Of a stretch of 64,000 bases of DNA, positions 1 through 12,436 are shown one piece after another. The stretch is from Paramecium tetraurelia. Taxonomy: Eukaryota; Ciliophora; Oligohymenophorea; Peniculida; Parameciidae. The position numbers were made by a program, and so were the translations under genes. Each line of letters opens with the position of its first letter. The first letter of the stretch is position 1. Below the pieces are notes generated by a model. That model ran no database searches. It saw only the letters and a list, made by a program, of their open reading frames with translations, and was not told the origin of the DNA. The stretch covers positions 310,001-374,000 of the forward strand of contig NW_001799477.1 in NCBI RefSeq assembly GCF_000165425.1, read 5' to 3'.

Positions 1-43
1 TGTTTTATAAAATATTAATTAAATTAGATCTATCATATCTACT

Positions 44-1988
44 TCAGCCAAAGTAAATCTTTTATTTTTCCCTTATGTGTTGAACTTAATCTCTTATTTA
101 TGGTGGACATGAACCACAGTCATCAAGTCCGAAATGATACTTCTACACTTCACAATCAGTAAAGTAGGTAAGCAGTAAGGCATCTGCACTTTGTCCAAAC
201 ATATCCATAAATAGAGTGGCTATTGACAATGTAATAAATGCAATAATTGCAAAAGTATACAATTGAAGTGTAAAGTCAGTCTACTCCTTAACATAAATGA
301 ATGTTCCGATAGTTGTTATTAGAAATATAAACATTTTGCTAAAGTGAGTGAATTGTTCCCCCAATCCTGAAAGAGTTTCAAAATCTTAATGGTTTCTTTT
401 AATTACGAAATGAACGGCTTTGCTTGATTCAAAGTAATCTGCTGAGGTCATCACAATGTACACAAAAGCATAGTTGTTAATGTACATTATGAAATTCTCA
501 CAAACACAGCACAAACACAAAGAAATAGATGCAAAACAATTCAAAATAATATTATGTCTCTTCAATCTGCATCGATTAAGTGAATCCTATCATGTAAATT
601 AAACTCTTACATAGATTAGATTGAATGCTTTTGATATCCCACTAAAAAAGAAACTGTAAATTGCTTCAGCAGTGATACTGCCATTATGGTATTGCACAGC
701 TAATTTGAAACTATCCCATAAAAACCCGTTGTTGGAAGATGCATGAAAGTACCAAAGTGTGGCTGTTGAAGCATTTAGGAATCTGGCCAAGGATAGGATA
801 TATTGCATTAACCAAATTAAGGCTAGTACAGTAATCATCAATTTAATTAAAGTATCAAATTTGAGTTGAATTTTTTCAAATGGATAAATTTATGAATCTA
901 AAGAGTAATCCATTTATTGTTCAGAAAGTACTGCCAAAGCACTTGCTATCCATATCAATAGAGTAGACATCACTAAGAAAAAGAACACTATAGGCACAAT
1001 GATGATTGTTTTGTTTTAATACAAGAATGTTGTTGCCAATTTAACAAGAGATATCATGAACTTCATCTTCTTTAGATTCCAACATAATGTAAATATTGCA
1101 TATACACATAGTACTGCAAATGTGATTGATGCTGCCAACATATATGGACTCCATGCATATGTTGATTTGTCGAAATAAGGAAATAAACTAATTAAAATTA
1201 AAAGAATACATACTCTAAAGGGGATCTCATGAAATATAATAGAAAATATGCACTAAGGAAACCAGTTAAAGAGATATAGACTAATATGAATAAATAAACT
1301 ATGAGTGTAGTACACAAACCAATCATAATTGTGAAAAAGAATGCCAACAAAAAGGCAGCCCCTCCACTAATAGCAATAATAGGCAAATTGGCTTAGGTAT
1401 TCACTAAAGCTTACTAAATTTCCCCTACTAAAATTGCTGGTTACACTGTTTTTTTGAAATTTTCATCTCTTGGCAAACAGATGTTACCTGAATACTTATC
1501 AGAATCATAAATCAAGACTCGTTTCTCAGGATCTGATGGACTTGCATTATTGTGGCAGTCCTTGACTACGTTATTTGGAGCACATAACAATTGTTAATCT
1601 TCTTATTTAGGACACTTTTCCACACAAACTGTTCTATAAAGATATTTCTAAAGCCATATATGAAGAACCTCACCTCATCTGGAGTTACGAAATAAATGAA
1701 AGGAAACTTATTCAAATTTCCTTAACCACATTCCCTTCCTTCAGAATCTACAGGGGTGTAAAGTCTCTCGATATGTTGACTACTGTATGTCAAGAAATAA
1801 AAGTATCCCAAAGCTCCAATGGACAGTAAAAACAATAAGCAGCAACATACATTAGTACATGATCTATTTTAGTTTGGACCATTTTTTAAATAAACAGGAG
1901 GAATGTAACTCATATTGGTTTACTAGGAATAGAGTGCTATGACAGTTTCTCCTTATTCCTCTCCAACCTCTGATCTGCGTTGAAACAT
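44..1988 (-). CDS. Choline transporter-like (CTL/SLC44) membrane protein
   Basis: About 622 residues after removing three micro-introns of 26, 26 and 24 nt; the exon total is a multiple of three. The N-terminus is followed by a membrane segment and then the family's extracellular signature: a CG pair (GRECGQG), then FPFIYFVTPDE and RTVCVEKCP. Many hydrophobic segments follow, including LARFLNASTATLWYF and the late block NNYAFVYIVMTSADYFESS that sits near the C-terminus of CTL proteins. The stop is TGA after KQKIYFG. Family knowledge: SLC44 proteins sit in plasma or organelle membranes and are linked to choline or related solute transport. The substrate here is inference. TAA and TAG are used as Gln throughout. 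Confidence 0.87.
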
Positions 1989-2226
1989 TAAAAATAATAT
2001 TATCTTAAGAAATGTATAAAAATTAAACACAATAAAATTTATATAAATGCGATATCCAATTTTATTATTCTAATATCATAACTTTATTAATATACAATAA
2101 ATAAGAATTTAAACATGCAGAGTTTAAATTTAAAGAGTTACAAACACCAATAGATTCGTTAGGTTGGGAGTATGAAAGAAGTTAATTAATTAAAAGAAAT
2201 ACAATTATTTTTATAATTACATTCTA

Positions 2227-3861
2227 ATGAAATTAAGCCAAACTGCTTAAACAAAAGTGTCTAGAATGGATGATTCGTTTTCAACAGATATACATAGCAT
2301 GTGTTATAGCAGAGTCAACATTCTTACAAGTGAAGTTGAGAAGCTAACAGATGTTTTGGGAACTGCTTCTTAGGAAATGGATGTTCTCAAAGAACAGAAT
2401 CACGAATTGTAAAATTAAATATCCGAGATGGAACATTCAAATTAAATTGTATTTTTTGATATCATATTCATTAATAGATTAATTAAGAGTTTGATAATGT
2501 TTGTGAAAGATTAAAATAAAAAAGCATAGAAGCAGAAGAGTATGCCTTCTAGGTTCAAAAGTTAGCTTTACAAAAACAAGTATATTTTTACATTTCATTT
2601 AAGGAACTAACTCAAAATTTGAACAAGGTACTGAATGAATTGGAATAAATAAATCAAGTAATCGACATTAAAGATCAAGAAATTTAATCTGGAAAATAAC
2701 AATTTATTGCAAAAACAGAGGAACTACAGTAAAGTTTATAATAAACTTACCATTTGGATTAGGCCTTGAAGATAGTAAAGGAAGAAAAATTAAAATACAT
2801 TTATGAATATTAATAGTTGTAAAAGTTAGCTGAGGAATAATAATAATAAATAAAAGAACTAAATGAGTATAGAATAGCATATGAAACATTAAAAGTAGAC
2901 TTGAATATCCTCAGAGTCAATTACACAACTTTACTAAATTAAAAATTAGAGGAAAAAAAGGAGTTGGAAGCTCAAATTGATGTGTTAAGAGACATGCATA
3001 CATATACTATTGAAGATGCCTAACTAAAATATGCTGTATAATCAATCTAATTATAATGATAGGATTAAATTAAATAAGAAATACAATCATTCAAATAGCT
3101 TTATGACGAATAATACAAATTCGAAAGGATGACTTATGAATCTGCATTAGATCAAATGAAGAATTAAGTGGGCACTCTTTCAATTCAATTGCAGAATGCT
3201 GAAATTTTGGTTAGCACTCATAAGTAAAACTTGATGAACCAAGCTTAATTGAGCATGTTTGAGAAATCAAATTAGGTGAGTGAATTAAAGGCTTAAAATT
3301 ACGTCTTATAGGATTCTCTTAGGGCAGCCAATAGAGAGTTGAATGAATTGAAATAATAAATGGAGAACGGTAACATAATTAGATTTGATGACGAAGTGAG
3401 GAGATAGATTGAATATAAATTAGATCTATGTTAGCAATTACAATAAGACAAAGAGGAACTACTTAAAGAGAATGAATAACTGAAAAGGGAAAATCAATTG
3501 TTGAAGGATAACAACGAATTGATTTAATAAAAGATATCATAACAATCACCAAATATAAGTTAGTTGCCTTAATCTTTACTTGTAAGTTAAATATCACCAT
3601 CAGGTATGAAATATTAGTTAAGGCTTTTAAGGCATTTCTCCTGGATTTAAGATCAATGAAAGCGAAAAAATAAAGTATTTATTGAAGACTGTTGATCAGT
3701 TACAAAATGCAATAAAAAACCGAGATCAAGAGATTACAAAATTATCATAGATGGCCAGTACTAATGTTGGATTGTCTTCACTTTTAAATAAGCAAAATTC
3801 AGGAGTGCGATATGACAATCTCAATTCAGAAAATATAAATGCCTTTGATAAGTAATTATGA
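2227..3861 (+). CDS. Long coiled-coil protein
   Basis: About 510 residues with four introns (29, 24, 27 and either 19 or 28 nt; both choices of the last acceptor keep frame). Almost the whole protein is heptad-like and rich in Gln, Glu, Lys and Leu, with many Gln codons written TAA or TAG. No enzymatic motif was seen. The start is the first ATG after an AT-rich leader and the stop TGA lies only 19 bp upstream of the CDC7-like gene on the same strand. A structural or centrosomal/basal-body role would be typical of such proteins, but nothing in the sequence proves it. Confidence 0.78.
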
Positions 3862-3880
3862 ATTATATAATCTATAATTA

Positions 3881-5216
3881 ATGAAAAAAAATAATAAGAA
3901 AAAATCGGATCCGAAAGTCAAAGTAAATCCTTGTTCAAATGATCGTTATTATATGGATTAATCTATTGATGAAGAAGTCTACATTAAAAACAACTATAAA
4001 GTCGTCAGAGAATTGGGTAGAGGAGGTTACGGAGTTGTTTATAAAGCGTAATTAAATAATTCTAACTATGTAGGGTCGGATTGAATCAAGGCCAAATCGA
4101 TAAAAACAAAAAATATGCCATCAAGGTAAATTTTTCTACTGTGTCTCCAGAGCTAATATTTGCTGAAATCGGATTTTTGAAATTAATTTATGGCAAAGAA
4201 AATATGCCCCAATTGGTTAATCTGTTTCTTATTGATCAAAAAATATATATCGTTATTGAGTACTTTACATACAAACCATTCATTGTATCACTCCTACTAT
4301 ATTTTAGACCTTCTTTGCTACTTTTGATATGATGGAAATTAGACGATACTTATATGAATTACTTAAAGCGTTAAATGTGTTGAAATAGAATGGAATTTAC
4401 CATCGTGATGTTAAACCAGGAAACTTTCTCTACAATCCAAAGACAGGCAAAGGAATCCTTATCGATTATGGCCTAAGCGAAATTGATAGATCCTTCGTAG
4501 CTAAATTGATAGAAAAGGAGAAAGAATTGTCAAAGAAGGTATGGATGTTCTATCTACTTTAAGCATCCTCAATCTGACGAAGTTTAGGAAATCAGAAGAA
4601 AAATTAATTTGTATAACGAAATCTAAAAAACTATAGATTAAATTGGAAATAATAAAATTGGCACAGAGAGTTTTATGCCTTTAGAGAGCATATTGCATTA
4701 CCATGTATTTATAGATAAATAACCATTGAAGGACCAGTCATATGAAGTGGATATGTGGGCTGTAGGAGTAATATTCCTACAATTTTTGACTAAAAAGTAC
4801 AATTTATTCAGTAATGTTCGAATGATCAACAAGCCAGTTGTGACTAAAAACTTTTTTTATGTCAATTTTATACTAGAACTGGCTAGCTTGTTTGGTTCAG
4901 AATAAGTTAAATAGATATGTGAACAATTTGGTATTATTTGATCATTATATATCAATTAGAATATGATCTCAAATTGCCTTCAGTTGTTGCAACCAAGCCG
5001 GTGTAATGGAAATCAATAATACACATTGATGGATTTGATAGCGATGCTGAAGATTTGCTCTCAAGATTGCTTAGTTTGAATCCAAAACAGAGAATCAAAG
5101 TTGAAGATGGATTGAAACATCCCTTTTTCAAGCCTTTATTAGAATAAGAAAAACAAACATAAACAAATTTTTAGGATGATTAAGAAATAAAACAATAAAA
5201 ACTTTAAGAAAATTGA
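3881..5216 (+). CDS. CDC7-like (DBF4-dependent type) protein kinase
   Basis: About 410 residues, four introns (26, 23, 25, 29 nt). The Gly-rich loop is GRGGYGVVYKA, the lysine motif YAIK, and the catalytic loop HRDVKPGNFLYN, which matches CDC7 kinases closely. The magnesium motif reads DYG rather than DFG, and the region where kinases carry APE reads MPLES. A kinase insert lies between them, as in CDC7. Later motifs (YEVDMWAVGVIFLQF, then FGSEQ) also fit CDC7. Family knowledge: CDC7 phosphorylates MCM helicase subunits to start replication; an MCM6 gene lies 30 kb away in this window, which may be coincidence. The first intron was placed by requiring the frame of the GQIDKNKKYAIK block. Confidence 0.85.
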
Positions 5217-5997
5217 ATTTATATGATATTTTATATACAAAGAGCTTCTCATATCATATAAGATGGAAAGATCTATTTATTAATTATTAAAATACATAAA
5301 AACTAATTATTTATTATTTCTTAAACTTTATGATTCTCTTTATTAATAATAATGGATAATATAGAATATTTATTTATAAAATAGTTGATTAATTAAATAT
5401 TTATATAAATATAATACTTAAATTCAAAATAATCCAATTGATCTTAATTTCGAATGAATGAATTATAAAATACTTGTTTCTAAAATACATGTCATTCTTC
5501 TGTGTTTTGCATATGGCCAATTATTTCATTGATATAAAGGCCATGCTCTCTTTCAGTTATTTGAAGGCTAATATTTAGTCATATGTGTGTATTCGAAATA
5601 GATATGATATAAGATCGATCATATAGAAAGAGTGATTGTTAGACATGTTAAATATTGTATTAATTCAAATTATAGTATTAATTAAGATACTCTGATTTTG
5701 AATCTAATAAAGAGGAGGAATTGTTTGATGTATGCATGAGTTACAGGCAATCCTGAAATCGATATGAGATTGAATTATTGTGATGTTGTTATTCTGTTAT
5801 GTGTGTTTGAGTTTAAATTTATGATTTAATTTGGTGCCTAAATAGGATGATTTTCTGTTGGGATTTGCATGTTTAGATAAATTTGAGAATGAGATTAAAA
5901 ATAACCTAAGGGAAGTAAATATGTGTGATTCCAATTATTTTATTTATAAATATTTGTAATGTTGTGAGTGAGGATTGAAATATAAAATTAAAAATTA
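5217..5997. other. Long AT-rich intergenic stretch, no gene seen
   Basis: About 780 bp, long for this gene-dense genome. All frames on both strands are cut by TGA within short distances, and I could not assemble an open reading with micro-introns. No tRNA cloverleaf or clear repeat was found. It may hold promoters, a decayed gene or a small non-coding RNA. Confidence 0.5.
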
Positions 5998-8258
5998 ATG
6001 ACTGACCAAGAAAAGAGCAGTGATGTTAGACTAATATAGGATGGTTTAAAAAATGTCTAAAAACAGAAGACCGGATTAAAATAGATCAATCTTGATAATC
6101 TGGTGTACAACAAGCGGGAACGTAAGCAAACTGGCGGTCCAGGTTTCAGTTCTTTTTATAGTCTTAGTACTTCAAGCTATCCCACAAATTTAATAGAAAA
6201 AAGTCATTTAGAATAAGCAAAGTTATAAAAAGAAGAATGAACTGTAGACTCCTCCTCGTGAAGAAGTTCAGCAAGTTCAAGAACCAACTTTGATCAAATA
6301 ATAACCAATATCATGCCAATAATTAGTCTTTGAATCTGATAATTCATCAGATTTTGATCCAAAAATAAAAGCCAAGAAGTCCAAAAAGTTTAGAAGAACG
6401 CATAAACGTTTGGATATTGAAGATTCATCAGATGAAGAGTAGTATAAACGAAGACTTATTTTGAAACGAGTAAATAAAATATTCAAGAAATCCTATGAAT
6501 AAAAAATAGATCTTAGCTTCAGGAAGTGAATAAGAAAATCTTGTCAAAGAACTATTCAAAAATGTTTATGTGAAGATCTTCTAAGGTACTATATGCACCT
6601 ATCTAATAGACATTCCCATATCGGTAGCAGAACTTAAATAAATATCAAATCCAGAATACTCAACTGGGTAAGTCAGTGATGGCAAATAGTAAGAAGAAGA
6701 AATGAAACCAGAAGAAGAGTAAATTCGTATTTTAACGGAAGATGGAACAGATTTTGAAACCAAAAGAAATTTGAAATTGTTGGGAATTGAAAATTAGGAA
6801 ATTCTATCTAAACTGGGGGAAGTTAAGTCTTATATCAATTGTGATATTCGATATTTTAATTTAGACTTTTTGGTGGAAAAAGTTGGAGGCTTTGATGGTA
6901 TTCAATAATAATATTCTCTTAAGTTGTTTTAATGGATCCACCTTGGAGAATCAAAGGAGGATAATAAAATGATTCATCTTTTATGTTTACTAATAGCAAA
7001 TTCTCACTTGATTACAATACCATGAGTAATTAAGAGATTATGGACATCAAAATTGAGAAATTGAGTAAGAAAGGATTTTTGTTTCTTTGGATTCTCAATA
7101 CATAACTAAACATAGCATATGAGATGGCTAGTAAATGGGGATATGAGATTGTTGATCAAATTATTTGGGTTAAACTAAATCCTTAAGGAAATAATGTGTA
7201 TCTTTCTACAGGGTACTATTTTATGCACTCTTTCGAAATATGTTTAGTTGGGTATTACATTATTCAATATTAATAGATATAAATGTCCACCAGGGGAACA
7301 TGTGGAATATCATTCTAAAATATCTAACAATATCATTTTCAGTCCAGTAAGAAATAAGTCATAGAAGCCTATTGAAATGTATGAAATCATTGAATTAATG
7401 ATGCCTGGAGCTAAAAAAGTTGAAATCTTTGCTAGAAACAATAATCTAAGACATGGATGGTTTTCAATAGGTAATTAATTGGGAGAAACCTATTAAAAAT
7501 GGCTGGTGTAGATAAGTTGTAATGTCTGTGGCATTGCATTGCAACCAGGAATATGTAGATACAAATCAAAAAAGATAGCCAATTTTGATATTTGTTAAGA
7601 ATGCTATAATAAAAAGATAAGCGAAAAAGAATTTAATGAAAATGAAATATTCTTTTTGGCTAATAAGGCTGAAGAAGAAGTGCTACATTAATATCATCAA
7701 TGTAATAGATGTGATTAGAATCCTATTTGGGGTCCAAGATTTGAATGTATCACTTGTGACAACTATGATTGTTGTGAAGCATGTTTTGATAATCTACTCT
7801 AATCAGGAGATTTATCTCATAAGGATCATGATTTCAAAGTCATTGAATTACCAACATTTGCTGAAGGCATACCATGTCATGATGCAAAATGTAATGGATG
7901 CTTTTAGAAACCTATCTTAGGTGTTTAATTTGTTTGTAAATAGTGTACAAACTTTAGTTTATGTAATATTTAAAATTATGTAGGTTAAAATTGTTTTTTT
8001 ACAAGAACTTAATCTGAATTAAATGGGACAAGACATAAAGCAGATCATCGATTTGAACCAATCTATGAAACTTAGAACTTCTCTAAGAAAACATATAAAT
8101 GTTAAGGATGTGAATTAGAAAAAGCAGGATGTGTTTACAAATGTGAAAATTGTTTTGGATTTTATTTTTGTGAAGAATGCTTTGCCCTTAAGAAAGATGA
8201 TTGGAAATGTTATGTCGCTACAAGTCACAAAAATTATCATACATTTATAAAGATATGA
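5998..8258 (+). CDS. MT-A70 family adenine N6-methyltransferase fused to ZZ-type zinc fingers
   Basis: About 715-727 residues. The N-terminal ~190 residues are basic and acidic low complexity (DNSSDFDPKIKAKKSKKF). The methyltransferase domain follows, with DPPW at about residue 280-290 in VVLMDPPWRIKGG and the MT-A70 features KGFLFLWILNT, GYEIVDQIIWVK and HSFEICLVG. After residue ~465 come repeated Cys/His modules. One is a clear ZZ finger: HQYHQCNRCDQNPIWGPRFE, then CITC, YDCCEACF and HKDHDF. At least three similar modules surround it. Introns of 25, 26 and 25 nt are clear. A fourth shift near 6470-6510 needs either an unusual 40-nt intron or one extra base in an A6 run. DPPW suggests an active DNA or RNA 6mA enzyme; the ZZ array is probably for protein or chromatin binding (inference). 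Confidence 0.9.
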
Positions 8259-8306
8259 CATTATAAATTATAAATCAAATTTTAATATTTTATTTCCAAA
8301 TTCCTG

Positions 8307-10072
8307 TCATAGTATTAAGATTTGTATAATAAGTACTAATTAGATTATATAAATATACCCTCTTCCATTTGCTTTTCCTAATTGGAATAAACCATGAAAT
8401 CTTGAATTATCACTAAATGTCCAAATTCCATATCCATGAAATAATCCGTCCTAAAATTCTCCCTAATAGCTAATCCACTTATTCCCAATATTATCAAGAT
8501 TAGTCAGGTCTATCACTCCGTGTTCGACAGTTTCATTATTCAAATGACCAAACCCATTGAAATTGTCATCTTTCCAAAAGCCTAGATTAAAAAATTTACT
8601 TCATACCCATGTATAATTTCTTATCTCCCTTTCTCAGATTACCATAACCTTGTTTCTTATCATTTAATATGGATCCAAAATATGTTGTGTCATCTAAGAG
8701 CTAGACTTTATGATTATTTGATAATTATAAATTTCTGGGAGATTGTTACGAACTATTAGTACTGCTGTTAACAATCACTAGCTTATTACCATTTGGTGAG
8801 GAGCATACTTCATGAAAAGAATTTGTATGTCTTCTAACTGGTTTAGAAAATTAATTCAAATTAATATTCAAAGATTAATTGGTTGATTTGTTATTCTTTT
8901 GATATTTTTCTAGTAGTTATTCCAATTATTATATTTTCAATTGTTGACATTGTAATGTTTTGACATATTCCTCTAATTGTTATCGTTGTTAGTTTATTTA
9001 TTCATTCAGACTCTTAGCATTCTTTTGTTGTTTTTCAAATTCATCTTTTATACTTCTATTTTCTAATTCTAATTCTAGTATTTTTATATGCAATTTTTTG
9101 ATTTAATCATATTACTCTAATAATTTAGATTCCTATATCTCAAGTTTATCTTTCAGAAGATCATTCTAATCAGTTATTTCTTCAATTTTATTTTATAAGT
9201 CTTTTACATTAACATGCAGATCTTCAAAGTGAGGAGAAGTAGCTGATATCCTTGAGATAGGAGAACATAAAGTAAGATTCATTTTGAAATTTAAATGCTC
9301 TAATACTTTCTACATTTATCATAACACATTACTTTTAAGACTTTTTGTTATAAATTAAATTTATTTCTAAACTCATCTTCTTGTTCATCAAAAGTAAAGT
9401 GTTTTTCATTAAATGGTATGTCATTTAAATAATTTTTAACTATGTTTACTAATTCATCTGCCATCTGGTTCGCTTAATCTAATTATTCATAAGAGGAAAT
9501 AGTCTTGCAACAAAAACTATTTTAAAGAGATAATGCATTGAAGTTAAATTGGTTTTCCGTTTCTTGAATTGTATTTGTGTTCTGGTTAGTTGATAATTAC
9601 CTATCTTAGAGGTTGATATGACCATTCAAATTAGGAGAAAGTTACGAACTCTCTCCAATTAAATCCTCTTATACTTTTTCAGGTATTGGGATGGAACGTT
9701 GTCTTCTGTATTTTTATTGTGGAACATTTGCAGTTCTACTTGTTAACCTTACTTTTATACTTATCTGTTGGTTCAGAGAAACGAACCTGTTTGTAGCTAG
9801 TGTAAGACTAATTATCTTCTGGAATGTAATATGATATTACTTCCTCATCAGGGATACAATTCTCGCATCCTGAGTTGGGAGGCGAAGAGAATGACACTGT
9901 TAATTTAGATTCTTTGAAGTATTGTTCTTTCTAATCTGGGCTCTCTGCTTATTAGAACATATATCATACAAACATCTATTGAGACTGTCTTGCGAAATAT
10001 CATTTATGGCGCTTTTAGTGTATTACCTACAAAAAACCTAGTTCCATCACAACACATACCTTATTCTTGCAT
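8307..10072 (-). CDS. Coiled-coil protein with C-terminal MORN repeats
   Basis: About 546 residues with five introns (33, 22, 22, 23, 25 nt). An N-terminal disordered region is followed by a Gln-rich coiled coil (EDLHVNVKDLQNKIEEI onward) and at the C-terminus MORN-type repeats such as YQGEFQDGLFHGYGIWTF and GKANGRGYIY. MORN repeats often contact membranes or cytoskeleton in ciliates. The region first looks like two genes whose ATG and TGA overlap at 9279-9282; a normal 23-nt intron just upstream (donor after VLK) removes that stop and fuses them in frame. An internal ATG near 9998 is an alternative start if the 33-nt first intron is not real. Confidence 0.82.
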
Positions 10073-10090
10073 AATAATATAATATAAATT

Positions 10091-10764
10091 ATGCCACCCA
10101 AATTAAATCAAATTCATGTCAGCAACATTTAGAGTCAAGCGAAAAATTAGGAGGTCGAGCAACTTCTTCAAACCATTGGTCCTCTAATGGAATGGACTCC
10201 TAAGTAAAACATAATACTTATATTGAGACGCGAAGGAGAAGTAAAGTTTTCATGCACGGCTGAATATTATGATGAATTTACAGCAAGCATAGCTGTTGAG
10301 ACTTTAAATGGATACAAATTCTAAGGGAGAGAACTAAAAGTCAAATTACATGGCAGTCTAACTTCCTTAAAAATATGTATGATTTCTTTTGTTCTATGTT
10401 TTTTTATTACAGTACCTTATGCTATAGAGAAAGTGAATTATAAAACATCAAGTACTTATAATTTGAGTTTACCCTTGGATGAGTTTTATGGGAATCTGAC
10501 TACGAAATAGAAAGTTGCAATCATTATTGATTTAAAACAAACTTTTTAGAATAGGGAAGAATTGTTGGAGAAACTACTTATGGAGAACTAAAGAATGGCA
10601 GAATTCATCTCGAAAATACACCAAGATGTATAAAAGGGCTTTAAAACAAGTAAATTTACATATTGATATACAAGATTACAATAACGATGAATTTCACCAA
10701 AATTCCTTTTAACATTTTCAAGTAAATTCTATCTTATTCTTAGAATCATCACAGATACCCATGA
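10091..10764 (+). CDS. Small RRM-type RNA-binding protein
   Basis: About 196 residues. The N-terminal 80 residues look like one RRM: IHVSNIQSQAKNQEVEQLL for beta1/alpha1 and ALNGYKFQGRELKVKL-like spacing (seen as VETLNGYKFQGRELKVKL) at the end. The C-terminus is short and rich in Asn, His and Gln (HQNHHRYP). Three introns were placed: 36 nt near 10376, and two textbook ones of 25 and 22 nt near the 3' end that extend the gene past an early TGA at 10664. The 36-nt intron is a multiple of three and has no TGA, so its retention would add 12 hydrophobic residues. The gene starts 18 bp from the divergent MORN gene, so the two probably share a promoter. Confidence 0.75.
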
Positions 10765-11028
10765 TATATTGAAAACTTTATTTGTTGGATAACATTCATT
10801 TTTTTAATAATACAACAAACCAAAATAGGCAGGAATGATGTGTGTATTAAACATGGGTTTTTAAATACTTTCTTTTTTTTTCCTCAATATTGTATTTTAT
10901 CCATATTCACCTCCATTATTATTTACGAATAATAATTATATCTGACAATAAATCACAAATCAATCCTTAATCAATCCCTTATTTTTATAAATTATGCCTA
11001 TCATTAATATTATAAAAGAAATAATTTG

Positions 11029-12050
11029 ATGTTGAAAAAGAAAGGCTCCGAGCAACTAGACATCATATTTGAAGCTGGCGAAGATCTCTTGAACTTCTCC
11101 AAGAATCAAGTAATCATGATAAAGAACAATTCTATCAAACTTCCAATCATCAAACCCAGAACCTTCTTATCATATAGTTTTGAATTCTGTGGAATCACAG
11201 GTCTCAGTTACAAGATGCTCAGATTCCAATCCCTAGGCAGAGACATCAGAGTATATTTTAAAATTTTATTACAAGCCTGAAACCAACATCATGACTTCAT
11301 GTCTAGTCAAAGTAATTCATACAACTGAGTTCTCATAAATGGCATAAAACCCCTTAAAAACTTCATTCTAAGGGTTGTTTACACAAGGCAGTCATAGTGA
11401 TATTCTGCTCCAAATTAATAAAGAAAGTGTATTTCATTTATTAATATTAAGCCAATACCATTGCACAAATGCATTTTGGCATGTAGATCCCCAAAGTTTA
11501 ATGGGATGTTCTCCTCAAATATGATTGAAAGCAACCAAATTTTAGTTAAGGTTGAACACAACAAACCAGAACTGTTTAGGATAATGTTATAATGGATTTA
11601 TTGCGGGTATTGGAAAGAAGTACTTTAATGTTGTTAATACTTTAGTTCCCAGAAGAGATTGAAGACACCTGTGATTTAATGTTACTAGCTGATGAGTATT
11701 TGATTACTGACTTAAAATAAAAATGTGAAGAAGATATTATTTCAAAATTGGGTAGTAGCAATATATTATAAATATTGCTATTTGTGGAGTAACACTCAAA
11801 TTTAGTATCTCAACTTTTATTGGAAAAAACAAACTCAATGTTTATAGATGACTTTGATAAGATCCATAAGTTAAATCCAAATTTAGAATAAGATATAACA
11901 AGAATGCCTGGCTTGATGACGAAACTCTTTTAAAATTTACATTAGAAAAAAATAAGGAAGGGAAGAAAAGTACACTTTGTGGTTGATGATTTTGAAGAAT
12001 CAGATTCAGATGACTATGTTAGAAATTACACGCAACATTTCTACTAATGA
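11029..12050 (+). CDS. BTB/POZ-domain protein
   Basis: About 315 residues with three introns (25, 23, 26 nt). The middle carries a recognisable BTB fold: SHSDILLQI, then HKCILACRSPKFNGMF, LFRIMLQWIYCGYW, and DLMLLADEYLITDLKQKC, in the order expected for the family. A unique N-terminal ~110 residues precede it. The C-terminus ends in an acidic stretch (VDDFEESDSDDY). BTB proteins commonly dimerise and recruit CUL3 ubiquitin ligases; no Kelch or BACK domain is visible, so the partner is unknown. The start is the first ATG of the open frame. Confidence 0.83.
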
Positions 12051-12436
12051 TTATAGCATGATATTAAATTTTATATTACATTTTCATTAGAGGAGACATC
12101 CATTAGTTTTTATTGAGTAACCAAATATTTCTTAAATTTTATTATTTTATTCATAAACTGATTAAATTATATAAAATTTCTAAATCTAATTAAATATCTA
12201 TACATCAAGGGTTTTTAAACTATGAGTAACTCTACTTTTTTATCATTCATTCATTTCATAAGGACAATATATATTTAAATCAATATGATACGTTTTGTAT
12301 TATAATTTGTGTTGCATCAATGTTCTTAAATTGTGATTAGGATTTCTTTTCATCAAAATATCAAGTCATAGTATTTTTATTATAAAGGGCTGCTAATCTT
12401 CTTCATTTTCAAAAGTTTTGGATTATTAATAACAAA
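12051..12436. other. AT-rich intergenic region upstream of tRNA-Leu
   Basis: About 386 bp without an open frame of note. No feature could be supported apart from its position between the BTB gene and the tRNA. Confidence 0.5.

Noticed and set aside
9279..9282. Overlapping ATGA pair as a bacterial-like coupled gene pair
   Set aside because: A normal 23-nt intron fuses both frames into one protein with exon total a multiple of three.
10664..10666. TGA as the stop of the RRM gene
   Set aside because: It falls inside a textbook 25-nt intron; splicing it and a second 22-nt intron gives a longer in-frame end.
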